Origin: Opisthorchis felineus
Taxonomy: Eukaryota; Platyhelminthes; Trematoda; Opisthorchiida; Opisthorchiidae
Assembly: GCA_004794785.1 (NCBI GenBank)
Contig: SJOL01006478.1
Coordinates: 55,764-119,763 of the forward strand
DNA length: 64,000 nucleotides
Direction: 5' to 3'
Each line of letters opens with the position of its first letter. Position 1 is the stretch's first letter. This document shows, piece by piece, positions 13,293 through 24,600 of this stretch. The position numbers were made by a program, and so were the translations under genes. The notes beneath the pieces were generated by a model that saw only the letters and a list, made by a program, of their open reading frames with translations, did no database searches and had not been told where the DNA came from.

Positions 13293-15627
13293 CATGTTCT
13301 TATGTCCAGGTGGGTTTTACGCACTATTTCCAGGCATTTGAAAGATTATGCATATACTGCGTTTGCACTCTTCAGGCTTTTTCAGAGTCAGTTTAGTTAG
13401 GATATTTTGATGCGCACAGGAGGTACGCTCAGCCTAGTCAAACTAATCTGGTGTGAGGATTCACTGTGCTTCTTTTCCCTCAGTGCTAATTTTAACACAG
13501 ACCTCGACTGGAACTAAGTGGGCATAAACGTGGAGGGATCTTGAAAAACACGACAACTTATAAAACTCGGCAAACAAACTCCGCATTACAAGTAGGGAGG
13601 ATCAGTGGGCGAATCGATGTTGAGTCCATGCTGACTGAGTGAAAACTAACAGATGCATATCTACTCAGTGCATCCGGGATCAAACAGTGAAAAAAGTTGA
13701 TTGGCTGTGTTTGATCATTTCCAAACTTGTTCGCTTCAGAGAGTTGTATCCACAACTACGAGATGAGTGCTTTGAATGATGGTCGCTTCCGAGAGACGCA
13801 GTGGAAGTTTGAATCCGCAGTAACTGGCTAACAATTTTCACAATGTTCTCTCGCTTCCAAATGATGATTTGTTTGCGAACAATTTTTCTCATTGACGTGA
13901 TGGACGAAGAATACCTCCGTTGATGTGGTTGCTTTTGATCTGTTCGCCAAGTCTGAAAATAAGCTTCCAAAACGAGGGAGCATCATCAGCATGCGGTTGT
14001 GTGGGTTGACATTGTCCTCTCGATTGGGGGCCAAGCTGACCGAACAGATCAACTGCTTCCTGATCAGTGACCGGTGAACGCACTCAAGGGACTAATATTT
14101 CGGTACATTTCCAACTTCGCGGTTTCCCGCACTTGTTGGAAAATGCCTGCAACAAGTTGAAACTATTATGAATGATGATCAGTGCACTTTGGAAGGCCCA
14201 GACTTAGGGTCCCAATACCTTTAATCGAACCGTCCATAGAACTTTAAAGTCAGGCACTGCGTTTGCGATTTTTACGTCAGTTTGATGTTCCAATCCAAAG
14301 AATGGTACATTCCGTCCGGATTACATTACCTGTTACTGCGAGACTGACTTTGTATTAAGGCATACTTGGACCGCGGTTGGTAGCCATTTCTCAGCATTTG
14401 GAACACACAAGTCAGCAATGTCTTCGTAAGAAAATGACTGAACCGAGAAAATTCTTCCCAGAATTCAGCCAGAAGAACTTGGATCACCAGAAAACATTAC
14501 TATTGTGAAGCATATCATGGTGAAAATATCGAGTGCATAACACTGGGTTCTGATTAGCCTGGTTAGCTTTAAGCTCTTTTTGTATACCTATATTAATTAC
14601 ATGAATAGCATCGCTCGCGCGAACAGTTATTATCCTCAAGAGGTTTTTTTGAACTCATGTAGACTTCACTTCTGTGGGCAGATTTTTCCTAAATGCACTG
14701 GGGAACCTTTGTAGTGGTTAACCGTGAAGTTGATATGTGTTCCGATTCCTCCAACTTTTGAGTTGTCCTCTACGCCGGATTTCTGCACCTAAACAGAGTT
14801 GTTTGCACTTGGCACGGTTTGGTTGGCCACTGTTTCATTCACAACCATTACTCATTTGGTTTGCTGTTAGACTGAAGGTGTGCATTTTCAAGTGCATGAG
14901 AAAAATAAACAAATGCGTAAGCAAATATTATGAGGAGTTGGTTTCCAATGTCTTCGCCTAAAACTCCTCACCTTGTATTGTGTTCAATAATACTGTGTAT
15001 TTGTGTTGGAAATGTACAACCTGTCTCACTGTCTGGAAGTTTCTTTGAATTTAGCCGTGATTTTATTCCTGGCACAAATCAGTTCACAACTTGACGTGGA
15101 CGACCAATGCACCTGAGTGAATGAACTGTTTTTCGGATGATGCTCAAGCTCGTCAAACCCAGACCTGTCGCAACTTACCCTTGCTCTTTCCTGCCATTGC
15201 TTGACAATTACGTGAAAATTTTCTCCGACGGATTTGATCTTAGTTGTCATCAGGGCACGTATGGCGCAGACTGGCTAACAACTCCGTCTTCCAACTAGTG
15301 TATGCATTGCCGGCTGTGTACAGTAACGGCCGTCCACTGATCCATAAGGCGTGTCGCGTTAGTTTCGCCACAAAATCCTTGGAGTTAGTATGAATCTTCT
15401 GTGAGAAGGTATGCAATTTTAATCCTCAGCTTGAAATGATCTACCGTGGGGATTTGTATTGAAAGATATGGCGCCCTGTGGTGGACGCTATGGCAACTAG
15501 TTGAGTTGAAAGCTGCTGGGAAGAATGAACCTATCTGGAGAGTAGTGATCAAAGTGACCGTATGGAAGAGACTTGCAGTTTTTCCACTGAATCAAGCCAT
15601 ATATTTGTGCCTGCTTTTAAAATCGAG
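13293..15627. other. No recognised gene
   Basis: Overlapping minus-strand frames at 13680-14083 in different phases suggest a decayed coding stretch, but no domain was recognised. Otherwise nothing seen. Confidence 0.4.
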
Positions 15628-15712
15628 GTGCCAAAAACTAAGATATGCAATAATGACTGACGATGGAAAAGTTTTCACCTCAACATCTGCTGTAACAACA
15701 TTTCTTACGAAG
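15628..15712 (+). other. Possible short exon with strong donor
   Basis: After TGCTTTTAAAATCGAG (acceptor-like) an 85-nt open piece encodes CQKLRYAIMTDDGKVFTSTS then AVTTFLTK and ends at a consensus donor AAG|GTGAGT. The peptide looks protein-like but is not recognised. It is on the plus strand, convergent with the GST gene and 1.4 kb beyond its stop. No neighbouring exon was found. Confidence 0.2.
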
Positions 15713-15760
15713 GTGAGTCTGGCGTTTCGTAGGCGGAACTGAGTGTAAAAACATTATTAG

Positions 15761-15845
15761 CGCCTACCTGGTGAGCCCCAAGAAGGGCGAAACCGGTCGT
15801 GGGCTGTCGAAGAATTTTCAACAACCTTATGAGTAGTGCATTACA
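15761..15845 (+). repeat. Family A repeat, outer end only
   Basis: CGCCTACCTGGTGAGCCCCA, AGAAGGGCGAAACCGGTCGT, GGGCTGTCGAAGA and CTTATGAGTAGTGCATTACA match the outer part of family A very closely (compare 1-75 reversed and 58035-58123). The inner arm is absent. Confidence 0.6.
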
Positions 15846-15885
15846 TAAACAAAAACATTATTGTTCTGCTGTAACCACCTTCTAG

Positions 15886-16006
15886 TGCCTACCTGCCATG
15901 CCACCCTAAGGAAACAGGAGGGGGGATACTGCTAGGTTGCCAAAGCATAGACAGAAATGGCTGAGATGTTGAGATTGGGTTCCAACCAAGGATCTTGACG
16001 TGAAAT
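15886..16006 (-). repeat. SINE family B, truncated minus copy
   Basis: TGCCATGCCACCCTAAGGAA, GGGATACTGCTAGGTTGCCA and GGTTCCAACC (reverse of box B) match the family body. The box A part is missing or diverged at the right end. Confidence 0.45.
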
Positions 16007-17068
16007 TCATTCGCTCATGACAAACAGTAACTTGCATCAAATTTCATTTCCCCGTTTCGTGAGCACTTAAAAGTTCACTTCTTGTTATGCGTTGAAGTTG
16101 CTTGAAGCAGGCTGTATTTAACTCAACAGGGCTACACTGTCCTGACCAAAACCGCTCTTCTGATCCGCAAGGTGTGAGATACCAAATGAGCAACTATCAC
16201 AAATTTCCTTTGAAGCAGAAACGTTAGGATGCTTGGGAGTGCTCGTAAGCAAAAGATTGATAAACGGCTCGTTTTCTGAATATGACATGTACTGATCTAA
16301 TTGTGAGATATCCTTCCACTCTAAATACGAGACGCCTCTTCAACAGTTCCGGCTACCCATCACGCACTCGCATTGACAGTCACAAATGTGGTCACTTAAC
16401 TAAATGTCAACAGAAAATTAGCTGGTTCACATCTTCCAGGAGCTTCGTCGGACGCCCAGTAAAGGAGAATTCCTAACCAGAATGAAACACTTACAGCATT
16501 CTTCACAGATTTGCAACATAAGTTGGCTTTATTTGCAGAATGAAAGTGTGGTTGAGATTCCAGGAATCTTGTGAGTTTCGTGTCCTTCTCATTCCCAATG
16601 AATCTTCACCTCCGTAAACTTTGTGCTTCACCTACTTGGTGAGCTGCGAAGATTGACCAATGCACCGACTGTATTTTTAGAATGGTGGTACTTTCATGTA
16701 AATTTGGTTTCTATTCAGTATGTTTTGTTTATCGTTGGTTTGCGCGAATTTCACCTTGAACCGAATAAGCCCGCTCTTACCAGGACGTATCTCACTATAC
16801 TCTAAGTTCTAATGAAGCGTATCACAAATGGCGAAGTAGAACCAAGGAATTAAACCAAACTGTAGAGTCCATAGCATTACATAACAACTTATTTAGGTGT
16901 ATTCCGTCGTTCCTTCTAAAATCGTGTGTTGAAGAAACATGTTTCATATACCATCTATGCATATACCGAGTAAATATCAGATGTTTCCTGTTACGAAGTA
17001 TAAAATAAAACCAAAAAATCCGCAACGTTCAAGAAGCAGCGTGTAACTGGCTTGCCCAAAATCTGCTT
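16007..17068. other. GST 3' flank
   Basis: Contains the GST 3' UTR of unknown length. The only canonical minus-strand AATAAA seen lies at 16528-16533; AATAAG near 16892-16899 is a weaker alternative. No other gene recognised. Confidence 0.4.
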
Positions 17069-17293
17069 TCACACGATTGTCGTTGGCCTGGTTTTTAGGT
17101 GCTCCGCGAGTTTTGGTTGCAGTGCCACAACATGTTCCCGATGAGTAACAAATATTGGATAATTTTCCTTGAGAAATCCTGGATACACTGCTTCAAACTG
17201 ATCGAGTGTGCACAAAAGTGTGATGTCTCCCAGCGAAACCTTTTCACCTGTTACGAACCCGGAGGGGTTTGATTTCAGTGTCTCTGAGATGAG
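17069..17293 (-). CDS. GST coding exon 4 (residues 137-210 and stop)
   Basis: This last coding exon has acceptor TTATCTCATTTTCAG and begins LISETLKSN. It carries the conserved core GEKVSLGDITLLCTLDQF (the N-capping box and hydrophobic staple region, with the invariant Asp of family motif SLGD), then PGFLKENYP and the C-terminal LKTRPTTIV before TGA. The stop position matches the usual C-terminus of the 28 kDa-type GSTs. Confidence 0.93.
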   Translation of the reverse strand, partial: LISETLKSNPSGFVTGEKVSLGDITLLCTLDQFEAVYPGFLKENYPIFVTHREHVVALQPKLAEHLKTRPTTIV

Positions 17294-18619
17294 CTGAAAA
17301 TGAGATAAGCAGGTTATCAGTTTGGTTGCATTTGTGCTATACAAGACGACAGTCTTATCCATACCATAGGACTTAGTTTCAGAGAAACGTCATATCGATT
17401 TCTCATTTGACTGCATTGTCTGCAAGGAATTTTGTAGATCATTTCTCTGCTAAGACAATAAGTTTTTCTGGTCTCGCTAGAAATGGAAACTGACTATCGT
17501 TTCTCGTATCAATTCATATAAATATTAACCCATTGCAACTTTTCTTCAGCAAAGATTTGGAACTATGTCGGAATTACTACACACGTTATTGAGAAGTAGA
17601 TCATCGTTAGTTTCTCTTAAGTACTTCCCTAACTTATTTGAGTTTTCCCTTTAGCAAGTAAGTGTGGCCATCCTAAATTTACCCTTACGATGCAAACCTA
17701 TAAACAATGGATAATTTTTCGGTGTTTATTACATCAGCTCTAAGATTTGTGCCGTCCTACTCTGTCGATTCTTCACTTCTCTCATGAACGTATGGCACCG
17801 GCCTTGGGTACTCAAAGGTATCATATTCTGATCATCATTGAGATGTAACCTGATGTAATGAAGGAACGGGATTCTCCGCACTTGAACCTCGTTAGTCTAT
17901 GAAACGTACAGAAGAGGAAGTAAAAGACACACTATCGTCAAAAAAGGATAATAGAACCGATGGCTTCAAATACTGCATACTTTTGAATAATGCCAGGAGT
18001 CAGCCCAAATGTTGGGAGGTTGTCATCTACTGTAATTTCCAATTTATTCTTGGTCGAGTGAAAGTACAACTAATAATTACTCAGCTGTAACATAATCTTG
18101 TTGCACAGCTACCATGCAGCTTAGAGGAAGCACGAGGGCTGAGGTAATGTCAGGTTACCAAAACCTAGACAGGAGCAGTCAAGATATCGTGGTTGAGTTC
18201 GGAACGCAAACCTTCTGGTCAGTGAGTTCGCCCCTTAACCACTGAGCTACCTCAAGCTGGAATGGCAGCCATTTAGAAGTTTTCTGTGAAGGTAGCTGTC
18301 ATAGAATAAATGCATCATCATCCTCATAACTGCCATTATCGCCGTCGTCATGTCAGCAATGTTCTTATCCTGAGCCTCTTCTTTATCGTTTTCATGACCC
18401 TCGTCATCAAATGCATCAGCATGATCAAGATCACCTCTTCTTCTCTTCTCAGTTTTCATTGTCATCACCATTGTTATTTTCCTTCCGTGCTCTACTTTTG
18501 TCTCCTTACTATCACCACAGCCGTCACTATCGTCACCACCAACAGTAGAATCGTCACCATTTTCGTAATAGTTAAATAAGTAATTATCACTATCACCACC
18601 ATCATCATCGTCATCACCG

Positions 18620-18683
<64 letters not shown>

Positions 18684-21600
18684 CCGTTTGTACATGCTGG
18701 ATTATGTTTACGTCATTCAACTGATGACAATCAATGGACTGATGAGTTTGTCAAGGCGACGCTGGAAGATTGGCGTAAATCGATTCGTGGATACTCACCC
18801 TCATTCGTGTGCAGCTTACTAATTCTGAATGTTTTGTATGGTCTACCGAAGCTTCTCCTAAATGGACTTTTGGAAGAACGAAATCCCCAGATTCGGACAC
18901 CTATTGGGGTTTTTTGTCTAGTTAGTTCAAACAGAAACGGAAAAAAAATACAATTTTCACACAGTTTTGCAATATCAGATATTTTGGTATTTCAATTGCC
19001 GTGGTCTAACTTCATCGCTATGTGATATAAATGCCGAGTTCTATCATTTTCCGATAAGCTTTTCCATAGTAGACAGACCTCCTAATGAATTTCTTCCAAA
19101 ACGATCTTCTCGCTAGTCATGACCATCAAACAAGAAAAGCGTCATTTTGCATCGCAACTCGAGGACAGATCAGACTCAGTTTAGTACCGGTTCTGTTGCA
19201 TTGAACTAAGCTCATCATTTTTCTTCAGTAGTATAAAAGTTGCTTACATTCAGAAGGCGTGGAGCGTTCTCAGGTTTTTTGAGTTCTTCTATCAATTTTG
19301 GCTTTTCGGCATCCGGTGAACGAGCGATTTTGTAGACCAAATCGTGAAGATCACCGCACTGAAATGTAGATAGGGAAGTATTGTGCGCCTGTCAGAATTT
19401 CCGTCTTCTGGGTGTATTCGTAAATTAGGATTACTTAATTAACGTTTGAGTGATAGCCTGAGCGATGGTCAGAGTAGAAATCTAGAGTGAGCATTGTAAT
19501 TTGTTCATAAATTTGGCAATTCCCTCACAATATGGGTTTACTGCTAATGTACTTTACGTTAGTTTGAAGTGTGAATAAAAAACACCAGGTACTCTTTGCA
19601 AAACAACTGATCATGACCTGAACCAATAAAAACAGCAAAATATGGCGTGTTGATTGTCCTATATCAACCGTTTTTTGCGCAAACAATGTAGGTGTGCAGG
19701 GCGTCGTGTAACCGGTGTTTTCTATCGTTTGACCTACTTTTACGTTTAAACTGGTTAAATCACTATTTGAACCAATGAAACGGAGCCGTGGAGAAAGATA
19801 CAACGAAATGTTTGTGTGTAGCTTTCATGATTTAAGATCACTTCTTCAGTAGTTCCATAGGTGTACTCAGGCGTAAACCGGTTTGCTACGAGCCTCACCA
19901 AGCAAGAGAAAGAGGGAGTGGCTAAGACTGACCGAGACAACAGTGCCAATTTAACTCCGACTAGATTCTGCTCTAAAAGCAACCCCAATTGCAAGCTTTT
20001 TCACGTGACAATGTGTGCTGGCCTAATTCTCGTCATTTCCGTCTAAAGCTCTCAGATTTACTCGTAACCGACCCTTGTGGTATTGTGCTACTTGGATCTA
20101 AACAAAGAATACGAAAACCAGTGCATTTGTACATGCATCCATGTACACATGTATACGTACAAAAGTATATATATATATATATATATATATATACTGTTGA
20201 ATCTAACTTGACCTTATGATAATTCCCCCATTCATTTGCTTACTCCGCCTATGTACTTTTGATCTCCAGTTGTTTCGCTTATCCGTACCCGCCACTCACC
20301 TTGCCGCAGAGGCCATCCCGTCTGACACTTGTGTGTTGGTATGTGTGTCTGTGTGTGTGAATGTGCGCAGCTGACCTACTTACCCATGCGCGTTCGTATC
20401 CCGTTTGCTGAGCCTGCCTTGACTTGCTCCGTGTGATCGCACGGCCAATGAGAGTCACGAGACTGTCGTCGGAAGGGACGACCGCAACCCACACTACTGA
20501 GCCATCATTCCGCTCGCCGTTGTTTGGTGTGCGGACGTTGACACTGCACTGTGCCGGTCAGTGACAGACCTGTGCACTTGTTGACGCTACGGACGTGAAC
20601 AATTGAGGTTTGTTGCACACATTTGCTTACCCTTGTGTAAATAGTACCGTAGAATTATGAACCCAATTCTTCCTTTTGATATTCGGGACTGTCGAACCTA
20701 TGCGTCACTCGAAGTTCCGTATCGGGAACCTCAACATATACTGTCGTAAATTCAGACCACTTGGAGCCAACAAGTACAATCTTACGCAGTCACCAACTGT
20801 GATGTTCCTTCATTCTGAAAATTTCCATGATGAGAAAGCATGTGAAGATGTCAGAGTAAAATGTTGAATAAAGTATTTCACACACAATTAGGAGACCGCT
20901 TTATGCCTGCTTTAGCATAATTTACGTTACATGAAGCTGTTTGCATAGAATGAGCTTGAGTTAACTGAACATTACAGAAAGAGCTTGTATGGGAGTATGA
21001 TTTCCTTCGGAATCCTGAATTGGAGATTAATCCATAATAATTCATAAAATGCATAGGTTCGTGTGCCCTGTTTGTGTACTACTAAAAACAACGACCGGGT
21101 AGTGCGCGAAGACGAAAGAGAATAACAGCATTGTTTACCGTCAGGCCATGTGATGCTGTCTTACAAAGACAATGTGAATCTTCACAGAGCTGCGCTGTTT
21201 CGTTTTTCTAACTAACTCTCAAAAACCAAAGATAATTGACTGGGTCCGTAGTTTAAGCCAACTTAGCCAAAAAAAGTGAAGTTCGGCATCTGCTTGTCAT
21301 GTCTCGGCACCTTGGCTCTTCGTTCACCAATGTGGCATTCTATCTGTTTTACAAATGTTTTGAGTCGGAGCAATGTTGCACATTATGCGAGAAAGCCACT
21401 TGTTTCACGTTTTACTACCAGTTTAATATCATGTTTCCTTGAGATGCCTTAGACGAACCTAGAACTTACAAGTTTCAGTAGACAGTCTCGTCACAAGTTA
21501 TTGGAGAGCTTACCTGACGTCATATTGTGACTCAAGGTGGTGAATAATAGCTATGATCGCTAGTCAGCCACTGTCTCCGAATGTATTATCATTCATACGT

Positions 21601-24600
21601 CAGTACTGATTCATATTACTTTTAAAATTCGTGGGACACTCCAATTGTATGTCATCAAGGACCAGTTGACTGTCGAACACTCCTCGGCTTTTCAGGATGG
21701 CCAATGGTGTCCAGCAAAAGGGGATTCCCAAATGATATTTCGTCTGCAGGGTGAGCTTCGCACTGATTTAAAGCATTTTTAGTGCCAGTGAACCCGGGCT
21801 ACTTAATTTTTTGTATAAAACATACGTTGAGCGTCCCCGACAAACAAAGTTATAAACCCACCAGATATACTAGTTTGCAAACTAATTTGGTTTTAACTGG
21901 AGACTCAGATGAATCCAGCTGCATCTCTCGTTTAGGATGTTTCGCAAAGACAAAGGAAGAAACCATTCTTGGTTGTAGGTAGTTTCGGGCTTTGTAGAAA
22001 TCGTGTTCCCGGCAAACTTGTGTGGACAATCAGCTTTCTGTCTTGACAAAAGTGTGGAGGCACAGAACGTGAACGTAGTTCTTCTAAAAAGTCACCAACG
22101 ATGAATGTCCTTGGCCGCTCCGGGAGTTGAACATCGGACATCCTACATGCAATGCAAGCGTGTTCAACAGGCGCACGCTGGACGCACCCGATCCATCACA
22201 TCTGAGCATGCGAAGTAGTTCACGTTCGAGCAAAGAGATTGGTTCACCGGTTCTTTACTACGATGTGGACACCTAGAAGATTTACATCAGTACAGGAGAA
22301 GGGTTGCTCAAACAGCTTATGTCATTACGACAGAGTCATTTAGAGTGAATAGTCCTTGGGACAGACACCAGTGCAATAATATTTTTAGACAACACAGTGT
22401 GTTTACCCAAGAGTGAGTAGTTCTCTACCAAACTCTACGTTTGGTTGTGTATAGACGCCGGCTCAGTGTTTTATTTGAACGCAGACAAGATTATGCACTG
22501 AATCGGAGTTTGGTACACCGGGAAGTACGAGTTTTGTTTCCGCTGAATAAATTATCCAAGTAGAAATTGTAAGACCAACTACGGACATACGATACGTTGC
22601 AAAAGTACATTTCGATCACACTGAAGGAGCACCACTACACTCACAAATATTCAGTGAATCGTGCCACGTGAAGGAGCTAATCTGGTTGATTAAAACAGTC
22701 AGAATGGAGGGCCGAAAACAGGTAATGATGGCAAATAAGTGAATTGAAATCGATCCGAAGTAGGATTAATTTGGTCGATGCTAAATTACATATAAAGAGG
22801 TATGTACAAATAGTAGGAAAATTGCTTGGTCTTAAGGTCACACGACTAAGTGGAAGTTTCCGGTTTACCAAGCTGGTCCACTATAGTTACATTCAACGGT
22901 GAATGTATAAAACAAGTTGAGACTGATGAATCACCAGAGCTTTCACAGTGTGTAGCCCTTACCTTCACGGATGTTGAATTGATCACATGGTCAAAGTGAA
23001 CAGTGTGTCTGACTGTGTCAGAATTCGCAAACTGGGATTCAGACTCCTTAATGTTTTTTCGTGATGGCTTGTTGTCCTGTGGATATATATAAATCCACAA
23101 TCAGATTGGCAGGGTAGGTTGGTCTTGGCGTCCATCTGCAACAACAGCCTCTGAAAGGTAGTTTTTCCGGCAAAAACTTTGCTACACCAACTTACCGTGT
23201 ACCACTACTGAATTCTGTGCTATAAGTGTAGTATCAGTCCATGTGCTTTTAACTATACAGTCGTAGTTATCGAAAATGCCTCTCGAATGTTCCGGCCAAA
23301 TCTGATGCATGGTGCTCACCATCAAGTTGAAGGCAGACTGTTCTGGAAAGATTCCTAGTTTACCCCATCTATTAACCTGTGCAATATAAGCACATAACGT
23401 GTCGAGTATAGAACACTTCGTCAGTTTTTCCATTAGTGGGTATTTCAAGGAGCACAGTATGTCCCGTTATTAGGACAGATAACTTTAAAAAGGTTCTACG
23501 TCTCATTCAACAATTTACTCAAAACCTGAGGTTCCATATTAGAAGCTTTGTCTACCTGTCCAATTGTCTTCTCGATTTTATAGTAGTCCTCATCTGTCGC
23601 CCCCATCAAATTGTGTTGCTTGGCCAAGTACCGAGCAATCGCCATGCTCTCCGTCATCACTGTCTTCTTTCCGCAAGGTGATGTCACTTCCAGAATGGGT
23701 AGTTTTCCTCCAGGAATGGTGGATTTCTTAGGTGGCCAGTCAGAAACTTCAATCCGACAGTCTTCGAACGGTGTGCCAGAGACAATGAGAGCCATACGAA
23801 TGGGTTCCGCTCGGCCCCGCAAATTGAAGTAAGTTAGCTGGAATAGTTGAGAAGATAAATTTAGTGAAACAATTGCCGTGTTGCAGCGTACCAGTTCCTA
23901 TGCTTAATGAGCATATAACCTGGATCGCAATCCTCATCTGTTCATTCAGCCTTAAGACACGTATTTTTACTGTTTTCCCACATTTTCACATTTAGTTTCC
24001 AAGCTACGATAGCCAACATACTTCTTACTGAAATCAGTCAAACACTTCCAAAGACCCATAGAACAGCGCATGACGCTATGCAAGTATATGTTTATCATCT
24101 TTCGCACAAACTCCAGCTGGATGTGGGCATACAAACCTACGACGATCGTCCACCAAGAAATATCTTATTGCTTACCGAACAAAAATTGAAAATCAGCTAG
24201 GTGGTTGTAGAGACAGAGTGTATCCTAGACAACGCTTGGAAGATGCTGTTAGAATTTTCTGTTCTACGGACCTGGCATTGTACCGCAAAGTCGGTTTTGT
24301 GTCTTGGGCGTTATAAAAAGTGCGATGATGGTGAATAAACTTCTATTCAAAGCTGTATCATCAACAGGACTATTGTTTCATAGACCGGACCCTAACAGAT
24401 TTGCATTGAATAAGCTTCGGATACTTTTATCAGACCGTGTATAACATATAATTCTCAGTGTTTTCGCTTAAGACAAACAAGAGAAGCGGGGGGTGTTGCA
24501 CTCTTTTTGTTAGCTTCACATACAGATAGTTTGTTTTCTTGATATGGTCTCTTACTCAGAATGTCGCTGAAATTCTTTATCAACCCACTAGGGGCTTTAG

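Noticed and set aside
18247..18720. 157-codon minus frame with a long poly-Asp run
   Set aside because: It is the translation of the (CAT)n/(ATG)n triplet tract in GST intron 3; the other frames give poly-Met and poly-His-like runs.
10338..20725. A single 10 kb LTR retrotransposon bounded by the two LTR copies
   Set aside because: Both copies have a primer-binding-like site on their right side, neither has a polypurine tract on its left, and no RT or integrase motif lies between them.
23196..23376. Exon-like minus segment in GST intron 2 (VNRWGKLGIFPEQSAFN... ending at CACG|GTAAGT)
   Set aside because: Good donor, but it starts in phase 0 and ends in phase 1, so it would shift the GST frame. 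It has no recognised domain and no matching partner exon.
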